Below are positions 42,172-52,600 of a stretch of 64,000 nt of DNA, piece by piece. Source of the DNA: an uncultured Acidobacteriia bacterium. Lineage in GTDB: Bacteria; Acidobacteriota; Terriglobia; Bryobacterales; Bryobacteraceae. Numbering within the stretch: position 1 is the stretch's first letter; every line of letters starts with the position of its first letter. Location: contig CAIVVT010000149.1 of the NCBI GenBank assembly GCA_903909435.1, positions 62,001-126,000 of the forward strand. Reading direction: 5' to 3'. The notes below the pieces were generated by a model. It searched no databases and had not been told where the DNA came from. It saw nothing but the letters and a program-made list of their open reading frames with translations. The translations under genes were made by a program, and so were the position numbers.

Positions 42172-43290
42172 TTACTTGCCACCCTGGAAGAGCAGAGGCG
42201 CGAAGACCGCTAGGTTGCGTCGCCAGACCATCCAGGTATGTGCGCCTGGAGTTTCCACCCACGTGACTTTGATCTCTTTCGACTTAAGCCACTCGACGAA
42301 TTTGCGGTTTGGATCAATCAACCGGTCCTCCGTCCCACAGGCGATCCAGAGCAATTTCAGTTGCGCATTCGCCTTGGCGTCCAGATTTGGGTACTCGGCG
42401 CCGTAGTTGTGATCGCCGCCGCCCGCACTGAAAGCTCCAACATAGGCGAAGCGCTCCAGCGCGTTCAGGCCGGTGAATAGCGACTCTGCCCCGCCCATCG
42501 ATAGGCCCGCGATAGCGCGTAGAGTGCGGTCCTTCGACACCCGGTAGTCCTTCTCCACCGCTGGTATCACCTCGGCAAACAAGGCGTCGCGGTACTTGTC
42601 ACGGTTGCGCGTCCCGATGCTCGGGTCGCGAACGCCGGTCCAGCCTCCGGTGACGATTTCAGGAGCGCCGTAGCCCAGTGTCATGACGACCACCATCGGC
42701 TTGATCTGGCGTTGGGCAAGGAGGTTGTCCAGGATTACATGGGCACGACCAACCGCTGCCCAGCCACTCGCATCGTCGCTGAAACCATGAAGCAGGTAGA
42801 AGGTCGGGTATGGCTTTTTCGCTTTCTGATTGTAATCGGGCGGCGTGTAGACGTAGTAGTCGCGCTGGTCGCCGATCACGCCCGACTTGTAGAACTGGTG
42901 GTGGATTGTGCCGTGCGGCACGTCGTTCACTTCCCATGGCAGCGTGAGTGGACCGTGCACGTGAACTACGCTCTGCGGTCCGATCAGGTTGGGTTTGATC
43001 CCGGGGTTGTTGGGATCCATCAGGCCGACGCCATCGGCGATGAAAGAGTATCCATAGAGATCGGGTTCGAGCGCTTCGGTCGTGACGGTCCAAACGCCTT
43101 TGTCGTCCTTTTGCATTGCGACAGGCTTGGCGCCCTCGCGCGACAGAAGCACGGTTTGGGCATTCGGAGCCTTGAAGCGGAAGGTAACGCGATGGTCGGG
43201 CGAAACCTCCGGGGACACGATGGGGGCAGCAGGCTGGGCGAGCACGGGGATCGCCGCCGCCGCGAACAGGAATAGTAAAGTGCGAGACAT
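42172..43290 (-). CDS. Secreted CE1/esterase-D-like esterase with N-terminal early-set domain
   Basis: The 372-residue protein has a signal peptide (LLFLFAAAAIPVLAQP) and a beta-sandwich of about 80 residues (residues 25-105: VTFRFKAPNAQTVLLSREG, GVWTVTTEALEPDLYGYSFI). An esterase domain follows with its nucleophile in GLSMGGAES and a C-terminal His in GAHTWMVWRR. The architecture is that of exported feruloyl or acetyl-xylan type esterases (CE1-like). It would remove acyl groups from polysaccharides. It converges on the symporter gene. The divergent RND operon starts about 405 bases upstream. Confidence 0.88.
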   Translation of the reverse strand: MSRTLLFLFAAAAIPVLAQPAAPIVSPEVSPDHRVTFRFKAPNAQTVLLSREGAKPVAMQKDDKGVWTVTTEALEPDLYGYSFIADGVGLMDPNNPGIKPNLIGPQSVVHVHGPLTLPWEVNDVPHGTIHHQFYKSGVIGDQRDYYVYTPPDYNQKAKKPYPTFYLLHGFSDDASGWAAVGRAHVILDNLLAQRQIKPMVVVMTLGYGAPEIVTGGWTGVRDPSIGTRNRDKYRDALFAEVIPAVEKDYRVSKDRTLRAIAGLSMGGAESLFTGLNALERFAYVGAFSAGGGDHNYGAEYPNLDAKANAQLKLLWIACGTEDRLIDPNRKFVEWLKSKEIKVTWVETPGAHTWMVWRRNLAVFAPLLFQGGK

Positions 43291-43695
43291 GGCGACTAAA
43301 TTCTATCGGGATTGAAAGTTGCCTGGGCGCTCCCACGCGATTTATGCGCACCATACGCACATCCCCCACGGCTGCGGCACGAACCTCCCGGTGAGCATCC
43401 ACGAATGACTGGCTTCACCAACCTTTACAAAGCGGGCAAGCGCTCAGCGCCGGGCACTTCGATACAATTGCGGACATACGGTGGTTAATACTCGATTGAG
43501 TTGAACGTCCTGGCGGTGTAGCTTCCGCGTGATTGCGCGGGGTGAATTCGCCTTAGCGAGCCTGTCGATCGTCGGCCACTTCCAGATCTAACCGTTCGGG
43601 CGTGAATCCTGTCTATCGCATCGCTCCGCCCGGAATCAGCCGCTCCGAGTGGCTTGGGTAAATTGGTTTCCGGGAAAGAGTATTGAGTACCTAAT
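43291..43695. other. Gene-free stretch of 405 bases between divergent units
   Basis: This stretch separates the esterase start (minus) from the RND adaptor start (plus), so it must hold promoters for both. On the minus strand TAGAAT lies about 15 bases before the esterase start, and on the plus strand TACAAT lies near 43462; neither has a convincing -35 partner. I see no tRNA-like cloverleaf, no long repeat and no strong terminator. Confidence 0.6.
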
Positions 43696-44988
43696 ATGCA
43701 GCAGCATCACTACAGCCGAGATGGACAGACGCAGCCGGTAATTCGGCGCTTGGTGACGCCTTTGGCTCATCGCGGCCGGTTCAGTTGCCTCCTCTCCAGC
43801 GCCGCCCTCGCGATCGCGGCACTGATCCTGTCAGGCTGCCAGCGGCAGAAGGCAGCCATGGCCATGCCCGCTCCCGAGGTCGAAATCGCCACTGTTGCCG
43901 TGCGCGATGTGCCTGTCACGAAAGAGTGGGTGGGCACTTTGGACGGGCGTGTGAACGCACAAATCCGGGCACAGGTTTCCGGCTACTTGATGAAACAGAA
44001 TTACAGTGAGGGCTCGTTCGTTCACACCGGTCAATTGCTGTTCGAGATCGATCCACGCCCGTTCCAGGCCGCGCTCAATCTGGCCAAGGGAAGCCTGGCC
44101 CAAGCGGAAGCTAATCTGCAACAGGCACGGGCCAATCTAGCCCAGACCAAAGCCCGGCTTGGCAAAGCAAATCTCGACGTGGCACGCTACACGCCGCTGG
44201 CCAAGACGAAGGCCATCAGCCAGGAAGAACTGGACAATGCCGTGCAGAGTCAACTGGAGGCCGCCGCGGCGGTCCAGTCTTCCGAGGCGGCAATCGAATC
44301 GGGTAAGGCGGCCATCGCGACAGCCAAAGCGGCTGTCGAAAACGCCGAGTTGAATCTGAGCTTCACTAAGATCATCGCCCCGATCAACGGCATCGCAGGA
44401 CTGGCGAAAGCGCAGGTAGGCGATCTCATTGCGCCGGCCGGTGGCGAGTTGACGACAGTGTCCACGGTAGATCCAATCAAGGCGTATTTCACGGTGAGCG
44501 AACAGGAGTATCTGGATAACGACAGTCCGCTGCAGGGAGCCGCGCGCGGTTCCGGCGGCAAACTGGAACTGGTGTTGGCGGACGGTTCGCTCTACAAACA
44601 TAAGGGCACGTTTTACATGGCGGATCGGCAGGTGGACGTCGGTACGGGCACGCTGCGAGTTGCTGCGCTCTTTCCGAATCCTGGCAACTTCCTGCGTCCC
44701 GGGCAGTATGGCCGGCTTCGCGCCGTGCTGAGCACGCGCAAGAATGCGGTTTTGGTGCCGCAGCGAGCCGTGACGGAATTGCAGGGTAGCTACCAGGTAG
44801 TTGTGGTCGGAGGTGACAATATTGCCCGTATCCGTAAGGTGAAACTCGGTGATCGCATCATGGACCAGTGGCTGATCGAGGATGGCGTCGCCGCGGGTGA
44901 GAATGTGATTGTGGAGGGCATACAAAAAGTGCGGGACGGTGTGCCGGTCCAGCCCAAGCCTTACACCCAGAACACGGGGACGAGGTAG
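43696..44988 (+). CDS. RND efflux periplasmic adaptor lipoprotein (MexA/AcrA family)
   Basis: The 430-residue protein has a long cytoplasmic-side leader, then a lipoprotein signal (ALAIAALILSGC) placing the mature Cys near residue 51. The core is that of membrane fusion proteins: barrel-sandwich halves (GRVNAQIRAQVSGYL and LSFTKIIAPINGIAGLA), a long alpha-hairpin with Ala/Gln-rich repeats (about 140-215), and the beta-barrel and membrane-proximal parts to the end. It bridges the inner-membrane pump and outer-membrane channel. The pump gene begins 5 bases after its stop. The ATG at 43696 and the ATG 18 residues on are both possible. Confidence 0.94.
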   Translation: MQQHHYSRDGQTQPVIRRLVTPLAHRGRFSCLLSSAALAIAALILSGCQRQKAAMAMPAPEVEIATVAVRDVPVTKEWVGTLDGRVNAQIRAQVSGYLMKQNYSEGSFVHTGQLLFEIDPRPFQAALNLAKGSLAQAEANLQQARANLAQTKARLGKANLDVARYTPLAKTKAISQEELDNAVQSQLEAAAAVQSSEAAIESGKAAIATAKAAVENAELNLSFTKIIAPINGIAGLAKAQVGDLIAPAGGELTTVSTVDPIKAYFTVSEQEYLDNDSPLQGAARGSGGKLELVLADGSLYKHKGTFYMADRQVDVGTGTLRVAALFPNPGNFLRPGQYGRLRAVLSTRKNAVLVPQRAVTELQGSYQVVVVGGDNIARIRKVKLGDRIMDQWLIEDGVAAGENVIVEGIQKVRDGVPVQPKPYTQNTGTR

Positions 44989-44993
44989 CAAGC

Positions 44994-47900
44994 ATGTCAA
45001 GGTTCTTTATCGACCGCCCGATTGTGGCGATTGTCATTGCGATGCTCACCGTGATTGTGGGTGTCATCTCCTTGTTCTCCCTGCCCGTTGCGCAGTATCC
45101 GGAGATCGTCCCGCCGGTAGTCCAGGTGAACGCGACCTATTTGGGTGCCGACGCACAGACGATCGAGCAGTCGGTGGCTGCCCCGATTGAACAGCAAATG
45201 AGCGGTGTGGACAATTTGCAGTACATGCTGTCAACCAACTCCAACAATGGCGCCATGAACCTGGGCCTGACTTTTGGAGTGAAGACCGATCCGAACATCG
45301 ACCTGATCCTCACGCAGATGCGAGAATCGCTCGCAGTCACCCAACTGCCCGCAGACGTGGCCAATTACGGTATCACCATTAGAAAAGCAGCATCCTCGCC
45401 GCTGATTATGTTCTCGCTGTATTCGCCCAAGGGGACACGCGACCGGAATTTTCTTGCGAACTACGCTTACATCAACCTTGTAGATCAGTTCGCGCGCGTG
45501 CCCGGCGTCGGCGACGTGATGGTCTTCGGCGGCAGATATGCGATGCGGATTTGGGTGAAGCCGGACCAGTTGGCCAAACTTCAGGTCACGGTTCCTGAAA
45601 TTGCCCGAGCGATTCAACAGCAGAACACGGTGAACCCGGCGGGCCAGATCGGGAGTGAACCCGCGCCTGACGGCCAGGAGTTCACCTATACGGTGCGCGC
45701 GCAAGGCCGCCTGATCACGCCGGAGGAGTTCGGCCAGATCGTGATCCGTGCCGACCGCAACGGTTCGGTGCTGCGGTTGAAAGACGTGGCACGCATTGAA
45801 CTGGGCGCCGAGAATTACAACGTATACGGCCGGATCAACGGCAAGCCCGCCGCGGTCATGCCCGTATTCCAGTTACCCGGGTCGAATGCGCTCGATGCTG
45901 CACGAGGCGTGCGGGAACTGATGGCCCAACTGAAACAGCGCTTCCCGGAGGACGTGGATTATCTGGTTTCTCTCGATACAACCCAGGCCGTGTCTGCTGG
46001 CATTTCGGAAATTGTGGAGACGCTTTTCATCGCCCTCCTGCTGGTCGCGCTGGTGGTGTATGTGTTCCTGCAGGACTGGCGCGCAACACTCATCCCATTG
46101 CTGGCCGTGCCCGTTTCCCTGATCGGCACGTTCATACTTTTCCCGATGCTCGGCTTCTCGATCAACACGCTGTCACTATTCGGCCTCGTGCTGGCCATTG
46201 GATTGGTAGTCGACGACGCAATCGTGGTTGTTGAAGCCGTACAGCATCACATTGAGGAGGGGATGTCGCCGCGCAACGCCTCGCTCAAGGCAATGGAGGA
46301 GGTCTCCGGCCCGGTCATCGGTATCGCCATCATCCTGGCAGCCGTGTTCGTCCCCACTGTTTTCGTGCCGGGCATCACGGGCCGCCTGTACCAGCAATTC
46401 GCCATCACGATTGCCGTATCGGTACTCATCTCAGCTTTCAATGCGCTCACGCTGAGCCCCGCGCTGTCCAGCCTGCTACTCCGTCACAAGACTGAGTTGA
46501 GAGGCCCTCTGGCACCGCTCTTCCGTGGGTTCAACAAGGCTTTCGACAGTGGGCGGAACGAATACGTGAACGTCTGCCGTTCGCTGATCCGCAAGTCCGC
46601 TATCGCGATCATCCTGCTGCTCGTGTGCGGAGCATTCTGCGGCTGGATGGGCATGAAACTCCCGGCAGGTTTTCTGCCCGAAGAGGACCAGGGATACTTG
46701 ATGCTTTCACTCCAGTTGCCCAACGCCTCGTCTCTGCAGCGCACAGAGAAGGCCGGCATCATGCTCGAAGAGGCAATGAGCAAGATCCCGGCGATTGACA
46801 CTTATACGAACGTGGTCGGCTACAACATGCTGGGAGGCGGAGCAAGTACCTACAACTCGACGTTCTTCGTCCGCCTGAAGAACTGGGAAGAACGCAAGCA
46901 ACCCGGCGAGCAGGCTGCCGCTTTGTCACGACAACTCAGCATGCAGTTCTCCCGGCTGCCGCAGGGGATCGCCTTCGCGATCACTCCGCCGGCCATCCCC
47001 GGCGTGGGCTCTTCCGGAGGCGTCAGCTTCGTGCTGGAGGATCGCTCTGGCAAGGACCTGGAATACCTCACGGAGAACCTCCAGACTTTCCTTCAGGCGG
47101 CCAGGAAGCGACCGGAACTCGCATCGCTGAACACCACCTTTCTCCCGACTGTGCCGCAGGTGTTCGCCAGAGTCGATCGTGACAAGACCATTTCGCAAGG
47201 CGTCGCGGTTGGCGACGTGTACCAGACCCTGCAAGCCTTCATGGGTGGCGCATTCATCAATTACTTCAACCGCTTTGGGCGGCAGTGGCGCGTGTTCCTG
47301 GAGGCAGAGGGTGAGGATCGTACCCGCGCAGAGAACGTCGGCCAGTTCTACGTGCGCAACGCCAAAGGGGACATGGTTCCGCTCTCCGCACTGACGGAGA
47401 TGGCGACCATGACCGGACCGGAATTCACACAACGCTACAACCTCTACCGATGCGCGCAGGTTTTCGCCACGCCTGCGGCCGGCTACAGTTCGGGCCAGGC
47501 CATGAAAGCTCTGGAGGAGACATTCAACCAATCGATGCCGCGCGAAATGGGATTCGATTATTCGGGGATGTCGTTCCAGGAGCAGGCGGCGCAAAAGGGC
47601 CTGTCGCCGGTTGCCGTGTTCGGCATGTCGTTGATTTTCGTCTTCCTGATCCTGGCTGCGCTCTACGAGAGTTGGACGCTGCCGATGAGCGTTCTGCTGG
47701 GCACGCCAATTGCGGCCGCCGGAGCGATGGCAACGCTCTATGTGCGCAGCATGACAAACGACGTTTACGCACAAATCGGGCTAGTGATGCTGATCGGCCT
47801 CGCGGCGAAGAACGCGATTCTTATCGTCGAATTCGCCAAGGTTCGATATGAGGCCGGCATGAGCTTGGTGGAGGCGGCTCTCGCTGCTGCGAGACTCAGG

Positions 47901-48158
47901 CTGCGCCCGATTCTGATGACTTCTTTCGCCTTCATTCTGGGTTGCGTACCGCTGGCCATTGCTTCGGGCTCGGGCGCGATCGCGCGCCGGGTGGTGGGCA
48001 GTTGCGTCATAGGCGGAATGCTCGCGGCAACGTGCATCGCGGTGCTGCTGATCCCTGTGACGTTCTACCTGATGGAGCGGCTCGGTGGAGCGAGAGTCGA
48101 GGGCCGGCACTTGCCCGCAGTGCAGGACGTCGAGAAAGGAAGCGCTCCCAATGCGTAG
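44994..48158 (+). CDS. RND multidrug efflux pump inner-membrane subunit (AcrB/MexB, HAE1 family)
   Basis: This 1054-residue proton-driven exporter has the twelve membrane segments and two large periplasmic loops of the HAE1 family. The proton relay is intact: Asp407 and Asp408 in GLVVDDAIVVVEA, and Lys939 in GLAAKNAILIVEFAK. The N terminus MSRFFIDRPIVAIVIAM is typical. It exports lipophilic drugs, solvents or other toxic compounds with the adaptor and channel encoded either side. ATG at 44994 follows the adaptor stop by 5 bases. The next gene's start lies 8 bases inside its 3' end. Substrate range cannot be read from the sequence. Confidence 0.96.
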   Translation: MSRFFIDRPIVAIVIAMLTVIVGVISLFSLPVAQYPEIVPPVVQVNATYLGADAQTIEQSVAAPIEQQMSGVDNLQYMLSTNSNNGAMNLGLTFGVKTDPNIDLILTQMRESLAVTQLPADVANYGITIRKAASSPLIMFSLYSPKGTRDRNFLANYAYINLVDQFARVPGVGDVMVFGGRYAMRIWVKPDQLAKLQVTVPEIARAIQQQNTVNPAGQIGSEPAPDGQEFTYTVRAQGRLITPEEFGQIVIRADRNGSVLRLKDVARIELGAENYNVYGRINGKPAAVMPVFQLPGSNALDAARGVRELMAQLKQRFPEDVDYLVSLDTTQAVSAGISEIVETLFIALLLVALVVYVFLQDWRATLIPLLAVPVSLIGTFILFPMLGFSINTLSLFGLVLAIGLVVDDAIVVVEAVQHHIEEGMSPRNASLKAMEEVSGPVIGIAIILAAVFVPTVFVPGITGRLYQQFAITIAVSVLISAFNALTLSPALSSLLLRHKTELRGPLAPLFRGFNKAFDSGRNEYVNVCRSLIRKSAIAIILLLVCGAFCGWMGMKLPAGFLPEEDQGYLMLSLQLPNASSLQRTEKAGIMLEEAMSKIPAIDTYTNVVGYNMLGGGASTYNSTFFVRLKNWEERKQPGEQAAALSRQLSMQFSRLPQGIAFAITPPAIPGVGSSGGVSFVLEDRSGKDLEYLTENLQTFLQAARKRPELASLNTTFLPTVPQVFARVDRDKTISQGVAVGDVYQTLQAFMGGAFINYFNRFGRQWRVFLEAEGEDRTRAENVGQFYVRNAKGDMVPLSALTEMATMTGPEFTQRYNLYRCAQVFATPAAGYSSGQAMKALEETFNQSMPREMGFDYSGMSFQEQAAQKGLSPVAVFGMSLIFVFLILAALYESWTLPMSVLLGTPIAAAGAMATLYVRSMTNDVYAQIGLVMLIGLAAKNAILIVEFAKVRYEAGMSLVEAALAAARLRLRPILMTSFAFILGCVPLAIASGSGAIARRVVGSCVIGGMLAATCIAVLLIPVTFYLMERLGGARVEGRHLPAVQDVEKGSAPNA

Positions 48159-49611
48159 AATTTGGCTGGCCATTGCGCTTGGCTCATTCGGTTTGTTCTC
48201 GGGTTGCGTGGTTGGTCCGAAGTACAAACCGCCCACGGCCAGCGCTCCGCCGGCGTTCCGCGGTCAGGAGGGCGCGGCGCAAAATGCCTCGATTGCTGAC
48301 CTGCCTTGGTGGCAAGTCTTCCAGGACCAGACCCTCCAACAACTGGTTCGCAAAGCCATTGCCAATAATTTAGACATCCGCATCGCGGCCACCCGCGTCG
48401 AGCAGGCGCGTGAACTCGCGTCCCAGGCTAGGTCGCAGTACCTTCCCGGGGCAGGTTATGAGGCGGGGGTCAGTGGCGGCAAGAATGAAGCTGCCGGTGC
48501 CCCTGGCCCCAATGGCGGCAATACGCGCGGGGCGGCGCTGGCTGGAATCCAGGCAACTTGGAACCTCGATCTGTGGGGCAAGATCCGGCACATGAACGAG
48601 GCTGCTCTGGCGGAATACGTCGCGACCGAGCAGGGGCGCCGCGGCGTACTACTGTCACTAGTCAGCAGTGTGGTCCAGGGCTACTACGAATTGCTGGAGT
48701 TGGACCTGCAACTCGAAATCGCACACCGGACCGCCGATTCACTCAAGGGCAGTTTGAAGATCTTCGAGGCGCGGCTTGAAGGCGGAACGGCTTCACGATT
48801 GGAGACGGCGCGCGCGGAGGCGGCGCTCGCCAGCACCGCCGCGCAGATCCCGGATCTGGAACGGCGCATCGCGCTCAAGGAAAACGAGATCAACCTGCTG
48901 CTCGGTAACAGCCCGGGGTCGATTCAACGCGACGCGAAACTGGCGAGCCAAACTCTTCCGCCGGACGTCCCCGCGGGGCTGCCATCCACATTGCTGGAAC
49001 GGAGGCCCGACGTATTACAGGCCGAGCAGGCGGTCCGTGCGGCGAACGCACAGATCGGCATTGCGACGGCGTCGTTCTTTCCAACCATCGGGCTGACCAC
49101 CATCTTTGGCCGGATGAGTTCTCCGCTCGAGGACTTCCGGACAGGGCGAAACAACATCTGGAGTCTCGCCGCCAGTGCCACGGGTCCGCTCTATGCGGGC
49201 GGGTCGCTACGTTCCAGGAAGCGGCAAGCCGTCGCTGCGTGGGAAGAAACCAAACTACGCTACGAGCAGACCGCGCTTGGCGCTTTTCGTGACGTGTCCA
49301 ACGCTCTGATCACGCGGCAACAACTCGAGGCTATCCGCGCCGAGCAGATTCAAGCCGTCAAGTCTGGACGCGTGGCGGTTGAGATCGCGACGCAGCGTTA
49401 CACCGCCGGCAAGTCGAGCTATTACGAGGTGCTGACCTCGCAACAGGAACTGTTCCCTGCTGAAAACGCATTGGCGCAGACCGAGTTCAATCGACGACTG
49501 GTGATCGTGCAGCTATTCCAGGCGCTGGGCGGTGGATGGAATCTGAAGACGCCCGAGTGGGGTGGTACGCCGGCATTGAGCACACCGCCGTCTCCTGGAC
49601 CTTCGAATTAG
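48151..49611 (+). CDS. Outer-membrane efflux channel lipoprotein (OprM/NodT family)
   Basis: The 486-residue protein has a lipoprotein signal (IALGSFGLFSGC) and two repeats of the TolC-like outer-membrane factor fold. NodT-type markers are VGPKYKPPTASAPPAFRG at the N terminus, WWQVFQDQTLQQLVRKAI, LLERRPDVLQAEQAVRAANAQIG-type block near 285-310 and YEQTALGAFRDVSNAL. It forms the outer-membrane exit duct for the RND pump. The ATG at 48151, with GAAAGGA nine bases upstream, overlaps the pump's end by 8 bases. A strong inverted repeat follows the stop. Together the three genes encode a complete tripartite pump with no local regulator. Confidence 0.94.
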   Translation: MRRIWLAIALGSFGLFSGCVVGPKYKPPTASAPPAFRGQEGAAQNASIADLPWWQVFQDQTLQQLVRKAIANNLDIRIAATRVEQARELASQARSQYLPGAGYEAGVSGGKNEAAGAPGPNGGNTRGAALAGIQATWNLDLWGKIRHMNEAALAEYVATEQGRRGVLLSLVSSVVQGYYELLELDLQLEIAHRTADSLKGSLKIFEARLEGGTASRLETARAEAALASTAAQIPDLERRIALKENEINLLLGNSPGSIQRDAKLASQTLPPDVPAGLPSTLLERRPDVLQAEQAVRAANAQIGIATASFFPTIGLTTIFGRMSSPLEDFRTGRNNIWSLAASATGPLYAGGSLRSRKRQAVAAWEETKLRYEQTALGAFRDVSNALITRQQLEAIRAEQIQAVKSGRVAVEIATQRYTAGKSSYYEVLTSQQELFPAENALAQTEFNRRLVIVQLFQALGGGWNLKTPEWGGTPALSTPPSPGPSN

Positions 49612-49622
49612 TACAGTGGGGC

Positions 49623-49652
49623 GCTGCTCAAGCGCCTGCCCAATTGAGCAGC
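49623..49652. terminator. Perfect 9-bp hairpin between convergent genes
   Basis: GCTGCTCAA (49623-49631) pairs with TTGAGCAGC (49644-49652) around a 12-base loop, just after the outer-membrane channel gene and before the convergent glycosidase end. There is no T-run, so this is a candidate bidirectional stop or RNA-end protecting structure rather than a classic intrinsic terminator. Confidence 0.4.
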
Positions 49653-49680
49653 AGTCCGCGCTACCTCGTGCGGAGCCGAT

Positions 49681-52600
49681 CTACTTGCGCACTACGACGC
49701 TGAAGTCCTCCATCATCCCGTAGCCGTCCAGGTCGTACGAATCGCCTGACGGCTGCGCGAGCGGAGTCGGCGGATAGCGGTGGCTCCACGGGGTGACTAA
49801 TCCCCGGCTGATCTTCCCCAGGTGCGGGCCGAAGACGTTCTTGAGACTGCCATAAATGACAACTTCGATTTCGTTGTCGCCGTCCTTCAGCAGCGGTGCG
49901 ATGTTCACTTCCCAGGGCCGGCTCACGAGTGCCCCGGCACTTTTGCCATTTACGCGTACTTCGGCCGTCGTGCCCCACCATCTACCTAGCCGCACGACCG
50001 CGGCCCGGCTTGTCTTCAGCATGAAATGGCGTGAGTATTCGACCCTGTCGCCAAAGAACGGCAAGCCCTGCGACTTCCACGTGCCGGTCGTCAGCGAGGC
50101 GGTCGGCACGATGCTCCAGCCGGCCGCTTCGGCCTTCACCCCGAAGTTGCCCAGGATGTAAACGGGTTCCAACTCGTGATGCACGGTGAACGGCCGCGCG
50201 ATCAGCGTCAGTACATTTTGCCCTGCGTGCGTTTGGGCGGCGATGTCGTAGCGCCCGAAATCCGGATCGATCCAGATTGAGTCGTCGGGAGCTTTCACCT
50301 CATGGCCGTTCACCAGGACCCTCCACAACCAGGGCCGCTCGACTACAGCCTGCATCCCGCTCAAGGCTACGCCTGCCGAAACGTTGAAATGGAATGACGT
50401 TTCGAATCCCGAGTCCTCAGGGAAGTGGTCCTTGTCCAGGATCTCTGTCTTGTACTGGGTGGTAGACAGCCAGGGGTTGCCGGCAAAGCCGTAGTGTTTG
50501 AAAATGTCCTCCTGCGCTTTGAAAAAATGGACCCCTTTGGCCACTTGTCCGGCCAGCTTCAGGTCGAGGTAGTCGAGCTTGAGGATGTTGGGTGAGAGTG
50601 CGCGCACCGTCAAGGGACCGACAGGCGCGGCGACCGTTTCTGCCCGATTTTGCTCGGCAGCAGGCGGAGGGGCACTCACTCCCTTTTGCGAGACATAGAG
50701 CAGCAAACTGCCGGCGGGCGGGAGGTCGATGCTGACTCGTACCGAGCCGGCATTCGACTTCGACGACTCGTATGGAAACGGCGTGAACTCGCCCGTGAAG
50801 GGATCCATCTTCTGGACATAGCGTCCAGCCACACTGAAAGCTCTATTGGAGTCCGCTTCGAGACTCGTATTCACGAGGAACAAAATCTGGCCGCCATCGA
50901 GTTGCCGGCGCAAGTGGAACAACTCCCCGCTTGCGACCTTGCCCGATCCCAACGCCGCGACCCCGGCAAGGCCAAGTTGCTCTGGCGTTGCGAGGTGTTT
51001 CCAGCGCGCAGCATACTTGGCCGCTAGCGATGACACTGCCTCCGAGGAACCACCACCGACTAGTTTGGGCGGATCGACGAACGAGAGCACCGTTCCGCCA
51101 GCTGCGAGGAACTTCTCGATCAGCACGACAGTCGTTTTGTCGAGGCTTTCGGTACCGGGCGGCAGAATCAGCTTCGAGTAGGAGCGCTGTTTGACGACGA
51201 GTTTCGCGCCCGCATCCGATCCAAACTCACGTAGTATCTGCTCGGAACCTAGGTCGTACTCGAATTGGTGCGCTTCCAACTGATTCAAGAAGCCCTGGAA
51301 GCTCTCGCCGATCTCTTTCAAACGCGCGCCGGACTCCGGCCGCGCCGCGTACATCCAGGCCGAGGTCGTGGGCTCTATAATCAGCGTGTCGTTGCGGGTC
51401 TCGCCCGCGGACAAGGCCAGCGACAGGCGCGCAAAGTAATCGGCCAAGGCATGATACTGGCTCCACCACGGATCATGCTCACCAAACGATTGCGGGAAGT
51501 CGTACTTGCGGCCGCCCACCAGCGTGGAATAGCTCAGATGCTGGTTCATGAAGTTGATGCCCATGGCGTATTCCCAATCGCCGAGCCGCTTCATGTCCTC
51601 GAAGCGCAATTCCCACCCAGCCGCGCCATAGGTCTCGCTCAACGTCCGGCGGCGTCCCATTTGTGAAGCTACGGAGGCGAGTTCGCGCCCGGAGCGCACG
51701 TTTCCGAACTGCGCATTGGGGCCCTCGGCGTATTGGTTGAAGAGCATGTCGATGGCGGGCTGCTGGTGCCAGGCGTACATGGCCATGTTGTCGGGGCCGT
51801 TGAACGGATCCGGCCATGAATGTTCCCAATAGTGGCCGGTCCACTTGAGGTTGTGCTTCTCCGTGTATTCGAAATACGGTTTGCTCCAGCGCTCAACAAA
51901 CAGGTCGAGTAGCGTGCTCTGGTAGTCGTGCCTTACCTTCTTCCAATCGCCCGTTTCCGCGAACAGCGCCGGCAGCGCCGGCGTGAGGTCATAGCCCCAG
52001 CGCCTCTTGAATTGCTCGAACAGTTCGGGTGTCCAGCGCACGGATTCCCGGCTCGGCGGCTCGATGTTGGGCTCGTCAGTGAAAATGCCGGGAACCGTCT
52101 TTCCGAACGCATAGCCGATCGCGCGTTCGTATCCGGGCATCGTGACGTCAAGAAACTTCTGCGTGACGCCGGGACGGATCAGGTCGACGTATGACCATCC
52201 GCCATACCAGGCGGTCCGTGGGTAATAAGTGATCTCGTAGAGCGCGAATTCGCCGTCCTTGCCGGCATATTCCGCAGTGCCCGCCGTGATATCTTCCCAG
52301 GCACCGCCGTTGCGGCGCAGGATGGCGGCGTAGCGCTTGGCGGCGTCGGGTTCCAGCTTCGATTGTTTGACGGGACGCAGCCCTTGCCCTTCGTTCCATG
52401 ACTCGGGCATTTGCTCGTTGACATGGCCGCCAGCGAAGCCGCTGGGGAACGAGTTCTCGTCATAGAGCCAAGCTTCCATGCCCATCTCTCTCGCGCGCTT
52501 AACCGTGTAGCCGATCAGGTCGAACCAGCGCTGCGAGAGGTACTCGGTGATCAGTCCATAGCGCGGGTGGATGAAGAAGCCGTGGATGCCCTGGGACTGA